A stretch of DNA of 64,000 nucleotides from Zoogloea sp021286885 (GTDB lineage: Bacteria > Pseudomonadota > Gammaproteobacteria > Burkholderiales > Rhodocyclaceae): NCBI RefSeq assembly GCF_041915215.1, contig NZ_JAYSBV010000009.1; one strand, 5' to 3'. This document shows, in pieces, positions 44,281 through 52,331 of this stretch; position 1 is the first letter of the stretch; every line of letters starts with the position of its first letter. The translations under genes and the position numbers were made by a program. The notes under the pieces are model-generated. The model was not told the origin of the DNA, did not search any database, and saw nothing but the letters and a program-made list of their open reading frames with translations.

Positions 44281-45477
44281 TTAGAAGAAAGTAATGCCCG
44301 CATCTTCCTGGGCTGTTCCGGGGCGTTCGCCCCGATGGAGGGAATGTTGTTCGGGGGTTGTAAAAGAGCGACGCATCTCGGCCATCCAGGCCTCTACATT
44401 GATGGGCTCTGGCTGACTGCCTGCACTCACCTGAGCCTGGGCATCCCGCACCCGGTTTTCCAGGCGCTGCATGTCCTTTTCGACCGACACCAGTACCTGG
44501 CTCACACGGTCCTGAAACTGGAGGGCCACCAAAGCCTCGGCCACCTCTTCGGCCACCCGCTGGCCCTGCTCGGTCAGGCCATGGGAACTCTCCACCAGCC
44601 CCCCAGCGGCCACCCGCAGACGCTCCACCACTTGGCCAATGCGCTGCCCGGAAGCCTCCATCAGCGCCTCGTCTTCCCGGGCGTAGCGTCGGGAAAGCTC
44701 CAGTGCACTGGAAATGGCCCGAGTCACCTCGACCACCGTGGTGCCAATTTTTTCACCGGTATTACCGGAAGATGAGGACAGCTTGCGCACCTCATCGGCC
44801 ACTACCGCGAACCCGCGCCCGGCCTCGCCCGCCCGGGCCGCCTCGATGGCGGCATTGAGCGCCAGCAGATTGGTCTGCTTGGCCACCTCACCCACCTCAT
44901 GGGCCATGTCCTGCAGGCTGCCGGTCAGGGTATTGAGGGTTTCCACCTGCTGGAGCAGTACTTCCTTGTGGGCCAGGGTATCCCGCAGGGATGCCATGAT
45001 CTGGGCAAGTTCCGTTTCGGTGGCGCCCAGAAGGCCCACCAGATCATCGCCACCGGTGTTACGTGAAGCCTTCACGGCAGCATCCACCTGCACCGATATG
45101 CCGGAAAAGCGGCTGGAGAGCGCCATAATGGCTTCTTCGGTCTGCTGGCGAGCCACCTCCACCTGCCCGCTCCAGACGGGCAGCACCTTCTCGCACAAGG
45201 GCGCCACACCATCATTCACGGGTTCGGAGCTGCGCCCTTGAGCAAGCATCTCGTCCCCCTGTGATGACGCTGGTACCGCCGCCTGGGCTTGCCAGAAGGC
45301 GAGACCGATGATCGCCCCAGCCAGCAACAATGCCGCCCCACCAGACAACCATTGCCAAGCGCCTGCCAGCAAGGGACTCAGGGCCACTGCCAGGGCAATC
45401 ACACTCCAGGCTGCAACATTGGCTGAACGGGCTACAGACACCACCGGCGGTGCGCCTGTATTCCATGGATTACTCAT
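44281..45477 (-). CDS. MCP-like signalling protein with short N-terminal membrane region
   Basis: A 398-residue receptor-like protein. Two close hydrophobic helices (about 20-40 and 43-62) have almost no periplasmic loop, so sensing is probably cytoplasmic or within the membrane. There is no clear HAMP. The signalling tip is EVAKQTNLLALNAAIEAARA followed by GEAGRGFAVVADEVRKL. The tail ends GITFF. Its start codon overlaps the stop of the upstream regulator gene by 4 bp (ATGA), so the two are coupled. Confidence 0.86.
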   Translation of the reverse strand: MSNPWNTGAPPVVSVARSANVAAWSVIALAVALSPLLAGAWQWLSGGAALLLAGAIIGLAFWQAQAAVPASSQGDEMLAQGRSSEPVNDGVAPLCEKVLPVWSGQVEVARQQTEEAIMALSSRFSGISVQVDAAVKASRNTGGDDLVGLLGATETELAQIMASLRDTLAHKEVLLQQVETLNTLTGSLQDMAHEVGEVAKQTNLLALNAAIEAARAGEAGRGFAVVADEVRKLSSSSGNTGEKIGTTVVEVTRAISSALELSRRYAREDEALMEASGQRIGQVVERLRVAAGGLVESSHGLTEQGQRVAEEVAEALVALQFQDRVSQVLVSVEKDMQRLENRVRDAQAQVSAGSQPEPINVEAWMAEMRRSFTTPEQHSLHRGERPGTAQEDAGITFF

Positions 45478-46085
45478 TTATCCTCCTCCCTCAGGAGCGG
45501 AGCATGTCCTGCAGCTGAGATCCAGCGACGCTGAAAAGCCCTCAACAAAGTGGCCAGTTCTGCCCCATCCACCGGCTCACGCAATAGCAATACATCTTCA
45601 GAAAGCCGCCCACGCACCCCCTTGGCATCCGCATCAGAAGCCACCAACACGATGATCAACGTGGAGCAGGTGCGCGGATGGGCACTCAAGGCCTGGAGCA
45701 TGCTGAAAAAGTCCAGCCCACTGAGCCCAAGATCGGTCACCAGCACATCCGGCTGCTCGGCCCCCATCCGGATCAAGGCATCAAAACCACTGCTCGCCCG
45801 ACTCACAGTGCCCGCTGGCAGAATGCCGCGCAGCACCTGATCAAGCTGAGTCCCGGTTTCGCCTTCACGCAGCAGGAGTACCCGCAAGGCTTCGGGGTCA
45901 GGGCGACGGGGCTGCTCCAGCGCTTCCAGCGAGCTCACCCAGATCCGGCGATGCCCACCGGGTGTTTTCCAGGCATCGAGGCGTCCCTCTTCGACCCATA
46001 ACTGCACCGTGCGCACGCTCACCCCGAGCCTGCGGGCGGCCTCGCGGGTGGAGCAGGTCTGGGTGAGAAGTCGGCGGGGCTGCAC
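45474..46085 (-). CDS. MerR/excisionase-type HTH fused to a degenerate receiver
   Basis: A 203-residue protein heading the chemotaxis operon. The N-terminal winged helix (about 10-55) reads TREAARRLGVSVRTVQLWVE then GRLDAWKTPGGHRRI, as in MerR/excisionase family DNA-binding heads. The rest (about 65-190) folds like a receiver: an aspartate is kept in DVLVTDLGLSGLDF, but the acidic pair is replaced (LLLREGE) and the lysine site is LREPVD. It is therefore likely a pseudo-receiver. Start is GTG at 46085. It may regulate its own operon. Confidence 0.8.
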   Translation of the reverse strand: MQPRRLLTQTCSTREAARRLGVSVRTVQLWVEEGRLDAWKTPGGHRRIWVSSLEALEQPRRPDPEALRVLLLREGETGTQLDQVLRGILPAGTVSRASSGFDALIRMGAEQPDVLVTDLGLSGLDFFSMLQALSAHPRTCSTLIIVLVASDADAKGVRGRLSEDVLLLREPVDGAELATLLRAFQRRWISAAGHAPLLREEDK

Positions 46086-46288
46086 GATAGGTTCGCTGTG
46101 TGATCGCAGGGTATCGAAATGCAGAATCAGCCGTGTTTTGCCGGTTCAGCAGGATTTGTTCACTTTTTTCACCAAGGCAATTCAAGGCCTTGGCGCGTGT
46201 TCAATCCCATCTTCGGCGCCCGTGCATAAATCTTGAGTCGCCAACGCGGAAAAATCAGCGCCCCAAGGGCCGCCATGCCCCGAAGCGG

Positions 46289-47725
46289 TCAGAAACGGGC
46301 TTCAGCCAAGCGGGCTACCAGTGCGGGGATCTGCCGTGCATCAGCGACCCCATAGCCCAACACCAAGCCCCGAGGGCTGACCAGGGGCTCCATGCCATAA
46401 ACACTCAAAGGACGGGCTACCACGCTCCGGGTTGCAATCGCCTGGGCCCACGCCCGGTCATCCAAGCTCGCAGCCCCCTCCAGCACCAGATGCAGGCCGG
46501 CCACGCCACCCCGCACCGACCAACCCGGAAAGTGCGCCGCCAAGGCCGCCCGCAAAGCCTCCTGGCGTGCCCGATACACGGGTGCCATCTGGCGGTGGTG
46601 GCGCAGCAGCGCGCCGCTTTCCATGAACTGGGCCAGAGCCCGCTGTTCCACCGCCTGCCCGGCCCGCTGCCAGCCGGCCAGCGCCTCGCCAAAATCGGGC
46701 GCCAGGCTGCGGGGCAGCACCAGATAGGCCAGACGCAAGCCCGGGTACATGAGCTTGCTGAAGGTGCCCAGATAAATCACCGGCCCATCGGCCACCAGCC
46801 CCTGCAGGGCCGGCAGCGGGCGACCTGCGCCGTGGTAAAAATCGCAGTCGTAGTCATCTTCGATCACCCACGCCCCCGCCGCCCGGGCCCCGGCCATGAG
46901 CGCCAGCCGCCGCTCCAGGCTCAGCACACTGCCCAGCGGAAACTGGTGGGCTGGCGTCACGCACACCAGCCGGGGGGGCCGGGTGTGCCAGTCGGCGGGC
47001 TGGATGCAGATTCCGTCCCCATCCACCGGCACCCCCTCCAGCACCAGCCCGGCCCCCTGCAGGGTGGCGCGGGCCACCGGATAGCCGGGCTCCTCCACCC
47101 ACACCCGGTCGCCCGGATCGGCCAGCAGCCGGGCGCAGGCTTCCAGGGCCTGCTGGGCCCCAGCCAGAATGAAGACTTCATCGGGGGTGCAGCGCACCCC
47201 GCGCCAGCCCGCCAGAAAGTGCGCCACCGCCGCCCGCAGGGCCGGCTCGCCCCCCGGCGGGGCATAGTTGAGTTCCCGCGCCCGCACCTCGCCCCAGGCC
47301 CGTTGCAGGCAGCGGGACCAGGCCTGCCACGGGAACAGGTTGAGATCCGGCACCCCCGGAGCAAAGGGCAGCACCGTATGCTGCACGCTGCGCCCCCGCA
47401 ACCCTGCACCCCGCCGGGACAAGCCCGGCAGCCCCTCGCCCCCGGCCAGGGCGGCCGCCCGGGGCAGCTCCGCCACCCGCGTCCCCTGCCGGTCGGCCAC
47501 CAGAAAACCCTCTGCCACCAGCGCCTCAAACGCATAGGCCACACAGTTGCGCGCCATCCGGCACCGGGCCGCCACCGTCCGGGTGGCCGGCAGACGCGCC
47601 CCCGGCCCCAGGCGCCCGGCCAGCACCGCGTCTTTGAGTAGCCGATACAGGCGCTCCTGGCGCGGCACATCGCCGGGTTCGGCCAGGCGCCCATTGATTT
47701 CATCCAGCAAGGCATCAAACAACAT
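46289..47725 (-). CDS. MocR-family (GntR + aminotransferase-like) transcriptional regulator
   Basis: A 478-residue regulator. The N-terminal GntR winged helix (about 10-80) contains GARLPATRTVAARCRMARNC and GFLVADRQGTRVAELP. The rest is a class I aminotransferase fold with IEDDYDCDFYHGAGRPLP and the PLP lysine in YLGTFSKLMYPGLRLAYLVL. Such proteins often respond to PLP and regulate vitamin B6 genes, or neighbours such as PPOX-type flavoproteins; one of the latter lies 2 kb away. Divergent from the tetR gene with 138 bp between. Confidence 0.9.
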   Translation of the reverse strand: MLFDALLDEINGRLAEPGDVPRQERLYRLLKDAVLAGRLGPGARLPATRTVAARCRMARNCVAYAFEALVAEGFLVADRQGTRVAELPRAAALAGGEGLPGLSRRGAGLRGRSVQHTVLPFAPGVPDLNLFPWQAWSRCLQRAWGEVRARELNYAPPGGEPALRAAVAHFLAGWRGVRCTPDEVFILAGAQQALEACARLLADPGDRVWVEEPGYPVARATLQGAGLVLEGVPVDGDGICIQPADWHTRPPRLVCVTPAHQFPLGSVLSLERRLALMAGARAAGAWVIEDDYDCDFYHGAGRPLPALQGLVADGPVIYLGTFSKLMYPGLRLAYLVLPRSLAPDFGEALAGWQRAGQAVEQRALAQFMESGALLRHHRQMAPVYRARQEALRAALAAHFPGWSVRGGVAGLHLVLEGAASLDDRAWAQAIATRSVVARPLSVYGMEPLVSPRGLVLGYGVADARQIPALVARLAEARF

Positions 47726-47814
47726 GAAACGCTTCCATTTCTGTGACTAGCTGATCAACCCGGAAAACAGCCGTGACACGCCCGGTTTACAGACCGAGTC
47801 CGGATCGCTATGAT

Positions 47815-47828
47815 TGAGCGCACACTCA
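47815..47828 (+). promoter_or_regulatory. TetR operator candidate upstream of tetR (site 1)
   Basis: TGAGCG-CA-CACTCA is a near-palindrome (5 of 6 arm positions) and has the same 6-2-6 form as site 2 before the metallo-hydrolase gene. It lies 36 bp before the tetR start, fitting autoregulation. Confidence 0.55.
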
Positions 47829-47863
47829 TTTAATTCAAACCCCGCCCCAGGCTCCACACACCC

Positions 47864-48436
47864 ATGGCCCGTCCCCGCAGCGAAGACAAGCACCAAGCCC
47901 TGCTCGAAGCCGCCACCGAGATCGTGGCCAGCCACGGCTTAGCCGCCCCCACCGCCCAGATTGCGCGCCGGGCCGGTGTGGCCGAAGGCACCCTGTTCCG
48001 CTACTTCGCCACCAAGGATGTGCTGGTGAATGCCCTCTACCTGCACCTCAAGGGCCAGCTGTGCACCGCCCTGCAAGCGGGGTTTGACCCCGCGGCACCC
48101 CTCCAGGCCCGGGCCGAAGCGGTCTGGAACAACTACATCGACTGGGGCATCGCCAACCCCACCGCCTGCCGGGCCATGAGCCAGCTGGCGGTTTCGGGCA
48201 AGATCCTGCCCGAAACCCACGCCGCCGCCGTCAAGCTTTTTCCGGCCCTGGAGGGCCTGACCAGCGCCTGTTGCCTGAGCGGGCTGGATGCGAACCAGTC
48301 CGACGAATTCCGCCGCGCCCTGATGGCCAGCGTGGCCCAGGTGGCCATGAGCTTTTCCAGCACCGACCCCGCCCGGGCAGCGGCCTACAAGGCCAGCGGC
48401 TTTGCCGTGATGTGGCGGACTTTAACCGACGCATGA
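47864..48436 (+). CDS. TetR/AcrR family transcriptional regulator
   Basis: A 190-residue repressor with an N-terminal helix-turn-helix (ALLEAATEIVASHGLAAPTA and QIARRAGVAEGTLFRYFATK). The C-terminal ligand domain is variable and gives no ligand. A hairpin terminator overlaps its stop, and matching dyads lie before this gene and before the metallo-hydrolase gene, so these two genes are probably its targets. No strong ribosome site precedes the ATG. Confidence 0.88.
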   Translation: MARPRSEDKHQALLEAATEIVASHGLAAPTAQIARRAGVAEGTLFRYFATKDVLVNALYLHLKGQLCTALQAGFDPAAPLQARAEAVWNNYIDWGIANPTACRAMSQLAVSGKILPETHAAAVKLFPALEGLTSACCLSGLDANQSDEFRRALMASVAQVAMSFSSTDPARAAAYKASGFAVMWRTLTDA

Positions 48437-48454
48437 GCCTCCGGCTCATTTTTT
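48433..48454 (+). terminator. Terminator overlapping the tetR stop codon
   Basis: ATGAGCC (48433-48439) and GGCTCAT (48443-48449) form a 7-bp stem with loop TCC, followed by a T-run to 48454. The stop TGA is inside the left arm. Confidence 0.75.
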
Positions 48455-48465
48455 CACCCACTTGA

Positions 48466-48479
48466 TGAGTGAGCACTCA
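48466..48479 (+). promoter_or_regulatory. TetR operator candidate before the metallo-hydrolase gene (site 2)
   Basis: TGAGTG-AG-CACTCA is a perfect 6-2-6 palindrome ending 5 bp before the hydrolase ATG. Its position would block either transcription start or translation initiation. It shares 12 of 14 positions with site 1. Confidence 0.6.
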
Positions 48480-48484
48480 CGCAC

Positions 48485-49522
48485 ATGAACACCCCCCAGC
48501 CCCGCCCCAAAGCCGTGCCCAGCGGCCCCAAGAGCCTCAAAGCCGCCTTGCGCCTCACCTGGGATTTCCTATTCCATAAACCTGCCGACACTCGCCCGGA
48601 TCAACCCATCCCGGTGGCGCCCCTCACCCGCGCCGCGCTGGATGCCGCCCCCGACTACAGCCTGTGGCGCCTGGGCCACTCCACCGTGCTGCTCAAGCTG
48701 GAAGGCCGCTTCTGGTTGACCGATCCGGTGTTCGGCGAGCGGGCCTCGCCCTTTCGCCACCTGGGGCCGCGCCGCTTCCACGCCCCGCCCATCGCGCTGG
48801 CAGAACTCCCGCCCCTGGAGGCGGTAATCCTGTCCCACGATCATTACGATCACCTGGACAAATCCACCATCAAGGCCCTGGCCCGTAGCGCCCGCCATTT
48901 CGTGGCCCCCAGCGGGGTGGGCGATCTGCTGGCCGACTGGGGCGTGGCCCGGGAACGCATCCATCAACTGGGCTGGTGGGAATCCATCCAGATCAGCGGC
49001 CTCACCCTGGTGGCCACCCCGGCCCAGCATTTTTCCGGACGCGGGCTGGGGGATGCCAACCGGCGCCTGTGGTGCTCCTGGGTCATCCAGAGCCCCCGGG
49101 CCAAGCTCTTTTTCAGCGGCGACACGGGTTACTTTGACGGCTTCCGGGCCATAGGCGAACGCCACGGCCCCTTCGACCTGACCCTGATGGAAGCCGGCGC
49201 CTACGATGAACGCTGGGCCGCCGTGCACATGCTTCCGCACCAGACCCTGCAAGCCCACCTGGACCTGGGCGGGCGCAGGCTGCTGCCCATCCACAACAGC
49301 ACCTTTGATCTGGCCTTCCACCGCTGGAGCGACCCGCTCGAACAGCTCAGCCAGCTTGCCCCGGCTCAGGGAATTACGCTTCTTACCCCGATCATCGGCA
49401 CCCGGCTGGATGTGCTCGCCCCCGAACCCACCACCGCCTGGTGGCGTCAGCCCGCCCCCGAGGGCGCCCGGGGCGGAGCATCCTGCGGCATCTTCAAACC
49501 GGGCCGTCTGTGCAGCCGGTGA
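48485..49522 (+). CDS. MBL-fold metallo-hydrolase, UlaG/NAPE-PLD-like
   Basis: A 345-residue metallo-beta-lactamase-fold protein. The zinc motif is LSHDHYDHLD, preceded by WRLGHSTVLLKLEGRFWLTD and DPVFGERASPF. Later metal residues are in TPAQHFSGRG, FFSGDTGYFDGF and LPIHNSTFDLAFH. This is the pattern of N-acyl-phosphatidylethanolamine phospholipase D-like hydrolases; the substrate here is not known. It likely forms a regulated pair with the tetR gene. The last 40 residues are Pro/Gly-rich and look variable. Confidence 0.87.
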   Translation: MNTPQPRPKAVPSGPKSLKAALRLTWDFLFHKPADTRPDQPIPVAPLTRAALDAAPDYSLWRLGHSTVLLKLEGRFWLTDPVFGERASPFRHLGPRRFHAPPIALAELPPLEAVILSHDHYDHLDKSTIKALARSARHFVAPSGVGDLLADWGVARERIHQLGWWESIQISGLTLVATPAQHFSGRGLGDANRRLWCSWVIQSPRAKLFFSGDTGYFDGFRAIGERHGPFDLTLMEAGAYDERWAAVHMLPHQTLQAHLDLGGRRLLPIHNSTFDLAFHRWSDPLEQLSQLAPAQGITLLTPIIGTRLDVLAPEPTTAWWRQPAPEGARGGASCGIFKPGRLCSR

Positions 49523-49541
49523 TCCCCCCGGTTACACGCAC

Positions 49542-49576
49542 CGTGGCTCCATAAACACCCAATGGCGTGGCTCCAT
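49542..49576 (+). promoter_or_regulatory. Direct repeats upstream of the PPOX-type gene
   Basis: CGTGGCTCCAT occurs at 49542-49552 and again at 49566-49576, a 24-bp period, each followed by RAA. MocR-type regulators typically bind direct repeats in front of such genes. The MocR gene at 46.3-47.7 kb is a candidate, though not adjacent. Confidence 0.5.
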
Positions 49577-49632
49577 GAATGGGGCCACGCATCCCTTAAG
49601 CTGGGTACTCCATCACCTGCCGGAGACTGCCC

Positions 49633-50283
49633 GTGCCCTGTACCGCCCCCTCCCCTCGCAGCACCATCAAGCGCAAATCCCAGCGTGCCCACTACGACTC
49701 GGCCAGCCTGCATGCGGTGCTGGATGCGGCCTTTGTCTGCCATGTGGCCTTTGCCGATGGCGGCAGCATCCACACCATTCCCACCGCCTGCTGGCGCCAG
49801 GGGGAACACCTCTACATCCACGGCGCCCACCGGGGGCGGATGATGGAAGCCCTGCTGGCCGGGGAGTGCTGCGTGAGCATCACCCACCTGGACGGGCTGG
49901 TGCTGGCCCGCTCGGCCTTCCACCACTCCATGAACTACCGCTCCGCCGTACTCTACGGGCGCTTTGAGCCGGTAGACGACCCCAGCGCCAAGGCCGCCAG
50001 CCTCGCCGCATTTGTGGACCACGTCAGCCCCGGGCGCAGCGCCCAGGTGCGCGCTCCGACCCCCGCCGAACTGGCCGGCACGGTGGTGCTGCGCATGGAA
50101 CTGACCGAGGCCGCCGTCAAGATTCGCAACTGGGGCGTGGAAGACGCCCCGGACGATCTGGGCCACCCGGTCTGGGCCGGGGTGATTCCCCTCGCCCTCA
50201 CGGCCTGCGCCCCCGAGCCGGACACCCTGTGCGGCGCCCATCCCCAACCGGCCCTGCCGGCGGTCCTCAAGGCCGGAGCCTGA
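49633..50283 (+). CDS. Pyridoxamine 5'-phosphate oxidase family flavoprotein
   Basis: A 216-residue FMN-binding split-barrel protein. Typical parts are KRKSQRAHYDSASLHAVLDA, CHVAFADGGSIHTIPTACWR, GEHLYIHGAHRGRMMEALL, and HHSMNYRSAVLYGRFEPVDD. The family includes 5-nitroimidazole-type and general flavin reductases and often sits near MocR regulators. The GTG at 49633 follows a GGAG; no ATG fits the homology. A convergent nitroreductase follows. Confidence 0.86.
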   Translation: MPCTAPSPRSTIKRKSQRAHYDSASLHAVLDAAFVCHVAFADGGSIHTIPTACWRQGEHLYIHGAHRGRMMEALLAGECCVSITHLDGLVLARSAFHHSMNYRSAVLYGRFEPVDDPSAKAASLAAFVDHVSPGRSAQVRAPTPAELAGTVVLRMELTEAAVKIRNWGVEDAPDDLGHPVWAGVIPLALTACAPEPDTLCGAHPQPALPAVLKAGA

Positions 50284-50295
50284 GGCCCAAAACAA

Positions 50296-50327
50296 AACCC
50301 CTGCCCGCCCGAAGGCGCACAGGGGTT
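50296..50327. terminator. Terminator between convergent genes
   Basis: AACCCCTG (50296-50303) and CAGGGGTT (50320-50327) form an 8-bp stem between the stops of the PPOX gene and the nitroreductase gene. Confidence 0.55.
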
Positions 50328-50355
50328 GGCGGGCCTGAGCACAGGCGCGTACTGC

Positions 50356-50958
50356 TCAGAAGCGGTCGATCACCACCAACTCCTCCAGCGCCAGGGGGCC
50401 GCTGCGCGGGTGGGCGGGCTGGAGAGGCTTGCCGATGGCCACGAACATGGAAATTACGTGGTCGGCGGGCAGGTTGATGAGCTTGCCCACCGCATCAAAA
50501 TCAAAACCGTCCATGGGGCAGGATTCATAGCCCATTTCCTGGGCCGCCAGCATCAGGGTCTGGGCGGCGATCCCGCAGGAGCGCATGGCCTCGTCGCGCT
50601 GCACCTGCTCGCGGCCCCGGTAGTAGCCGTCCAGCATGGGCAGCATGGCGTCCTGCACCGGCTGGGCGGCGTCGTGCCAGTAGCGCTGGGGCGCCTTTTC
50701 CCAGGCCTTCAGGTCGGCGGTGAGCACCACCAGCAGGGACGCATCCGTCACCTGGGCCTGGCCAAAGGAGGCCGCCCGCACCTGGGCGCGCAGGGCCGGA
50801 TCCCGCAGCACCACAAAGCGCCAGTTCTGGATGTTGAATGCGGTGGGCGACAGCTTGGCCAGGCCCAGCAGCTGGGTGATTTCGGCCTCTTCCATCTGAT
50901 GGGCCGGATCGAAGGCCTTCACCGAACGACGACGCTCAATGGCTTGTGCAACATTCAT
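50356..50958 (-). CDS. Nitroreductase family NAD(P)H oxidoreductase
   Basis: A 200-residue FMN enzyme. The opening AIERRRSVKAFDPAHQMEEA and the block LAKLSPTAFNIQNWRFVVLR are FMN-contact motifs. Then AQTLMLAAQEMGYESCPMDG and the C-terminal IGKPLQPAHPRSG complete the family pattern. AGGAG precedes the ATG at 50958. It is downstream of the tetR gene on the same strand, and a matching TetR-type palindrome lies in front of it. Reduction of quinones or nitro compounds is the family role. Confidence 0.88.
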   Translation of the reverse strand: MNVAQAIERRRSVKAFDPAHQMEEAEITQLLGLAKLSPTAFNIQNWRFVVLRDPALRAQVRAASFGQAQVTDASLLVVLTADLKAWEKAPQRYWHDAAQPVQDAMLPMLDGYYRGREQVQRDEAMRSCGIAAQTLMLAAQEMGYESCPMDGFDFDAVGKLINLPADHVISMFVAIGKPLQPAHPRSGPLALEELVVIDRF

Positions 50959-51023
50959 GATTGCTGACTCCTGCTTAAACACGCGCCCAAGGCGCAAAGA
51001 TTGATGGGAACATCTGGGACATT

Positions 51024-51039
51024 CATACCGGTTGGTATG
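51024..51039 (-). promoter_or_regulatory. TetR operator candidate before the nitroreductase gene
   Basis: CATACC-GGTT-GGTATG is a perfect 6-bp dyad with a 4-bp centre, 65 bp before the nitroreductase start. It shares both arms with the site before the tetR gene. Confidence 0.65.
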
Positions 51040-51087
51040 TTCCCGGGCAAAAAAATTTCAGGTACTACACCGACCAGGCCACCCGCT

Positions 51088-51723
51088 TCACACCCCCGCC
51101 ACCGCCAGATGGCGAACGTAAGCCTTCAGCTGCTCGATGGCATGGGCAAACACATGGGTCGAACGCAGACTCTTGGCCACGCTGATCGCCCCTTCCCAGG
51201 CCGCCAGGATGAACAGGGCCGTCCCGGCACAATCCAGCGCCGGCGCCACCTGCCCCCGGGTCTGGGCCACCCGCAACAAAGCCTCCAGGCGCTGGCGCCA
51301 CAACTCCATCACCGCCACCAGATGACGACGAAAATCCTCATCCACCGGGCTCATTTCCTGCATCAGATTATTGAGGGGGCAGCCCAGGGCCAGATCGGCA
51401 TCTTCCCAGCAGGCCGAGCGATCCAGCACCGCCAGCAAACGCCCCAGCGCATCCGACTCATCTTCTGCCACCTGCAATCCGTCCAGCACACTCACCGCCA
51501 GGGCCGCCGTCACCCGCTCATCCACCACCGCCAGCCCCAGCGCCTTCTTGCTCGGAAAGTAGTGGTACAGGGCCCCCTTGGTCAGCCCGGTGCTGGCCAG
51601 AATCCGCGCAATGCTCGCCGCCTGATAGCCATGCAAACGCATCTCGGCAAACGCCGCATCCAGAATCCGCGCCCGGGCAGACTCGGCAAGGCAGGCAGGA
51701 GGAAGGTCGGTGCAGAGGCTCAT
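51088..51723 (-). CDS. TetR/AcrR family regulator (second)
   Basis: A 211-residue repressor. The helix-turn-helix region is MRLHGYQAASIARILASTGL followed by TKGALYHYFPSKKALG. The C-terminal part contains ECNN-like spacing as WEDADLALGCPLNNLMQEM, which resembles the TetR_C_6-type ligand domain. It is autoregulated, judging by a perfect dyad just before its ATG, and likely controls the nitroreductase that follows at 129 bp. Inducer unknown; reactive electrophiles are typical of such pairs. Confidence 0.87.
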   Translation of the reverse strand: MSLCTDLPPACLAESARARILDAAFAEMRLHGYQAASIARILASTGLTKGALYHYFPSKKALGLAVVDERVTAALAVSVLDGLQVAEDESDALGRLLAVLDRSACWEDADLALGCPLNNLMQEMSPVDEDFRRHLVAVMELWRQRLEALLRVAQTRGQVAPALDCAGTALFILAAWEGAISVAKSLRSTHVFAHAIEQLKAYVRHLAVAGV

Positions 51724-51735
51724 GGGGGAGGATTA

Positions 51736-51751
51736 CATACCAAGTGGTATG
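51736..51751 (-). promoter_or_regulatory. TetR operator candidate before its own gene
   Basis: CATACC-AAGT-GGTATG, a perfect 6-bp dyad with a 4-bp centre, ends 12 bp before the tetR start codon. The arms are identical to the site before the nitroreductase gene. Confidence 0.65.
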
Positions 51752-51861
51752 TATGGGTCAAGGGGCTGTCACGCCCAACAATGCCACACATGCAGACCCG
51801 CCCCGCAGCACACCAAGCCGTGCTAGCCTTATGTCATGCCCCGCAAAACTGGAGACTGGCC

Positions 51862-52296
51862 ATGCCATCCCAAGCCCGTAGCATCAAGCTTCAACGCCGT
51901 GCTCTTCTGCTGCTTCCCATGGCTGGACTCATCTATGCAGTCACGCGCTCCCAGACTGGCGCCCATGGGTTTGATGACGTGCACACCGTCGACATCAACA
52001 CCGCCAAGGCACTCTTGGCGGCGGGTGGAGTGCTTCTGGATGTGCGAGAGCAAGCAGCCTACGAGGCCAAGCACATTGCGGGTGCCCTGACCCTGCCCAG
52101 CCTGAGCGCTGGCGGACTGATCGCCAAGACCGCCAATATCGTGGTGTATTGCGGCGACGGCTCCACCCTCGGCCCCCGTGCTGCCCACACGCTGACCCAG
52201 GCCGGTTTCACGCACGTAGCCAATCTGGAGCACGGTCTGCCAGGCTGGGTGGATGCTGGGCTACCGGTTGAAAGCGGGGCCGGCAAACGCGTATAA
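51862..52296 (+). CDS. Rhodanese-like domain protein, membrane-anchored or exported
   Basis: A 144-residue protein. A basic N terminus followed by a hydrophobic stretch (ALLLLPMAGLIYAV, about 14-27) is a signal or anchor. The rhodanese domain follows: TAKALLAAGGVLLDVREQAA, the active-site cysteine in VVYCGDGSTLGPRAA, and GLPGWVDAGLPV. It would transfer sulfane sulfur in the periplasm. ATG 51862 has GGAG before it; the longer open frame upstream is antisense to the tetR gene and is not real. Confidence 0.82.
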   Translation: MPSQARSIKLQRRALLLLPMAGLIYAVTRSQTGAHGFDDVHTVDINTAKALLAAGGVLLDVREQAAYEAKHIAGALTLPSLSAGGLIAKTANIVVYCGDGSTLGPRAAHTLTQAGFTHVANLEHGLPGWVDAGLPVESGAGKRV

Positions 52297-52299
52297 GCG

Positions 52300-52331
52300 C
52301 TTGGCCGCTTAGCCACTTAGCCACTTAGCCA
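52300..52331. repeat. 8-bp tandem repeat at a gene junction
   Basis: CTTAGCCA three times (52308-52331), preceded by a variant CTTGGCCG (52300-52307). The last copy covers the stop codon of the minus-strand regulator. Confidence 0.75.

Noticed and set aside
46100..47641. 513-residue plus-strand frame over the MocR gene
   Set aside because: It is antisense to a well-supported regulator, and its Pro/Gln/His-rich product resembles no family.
51001..51861. N-terminal extension of the rhodanese reading frame
   Set aside because: It overlaps the opposite-strand tetR gene and its operators; a good start with ribosome site exists at 51862.
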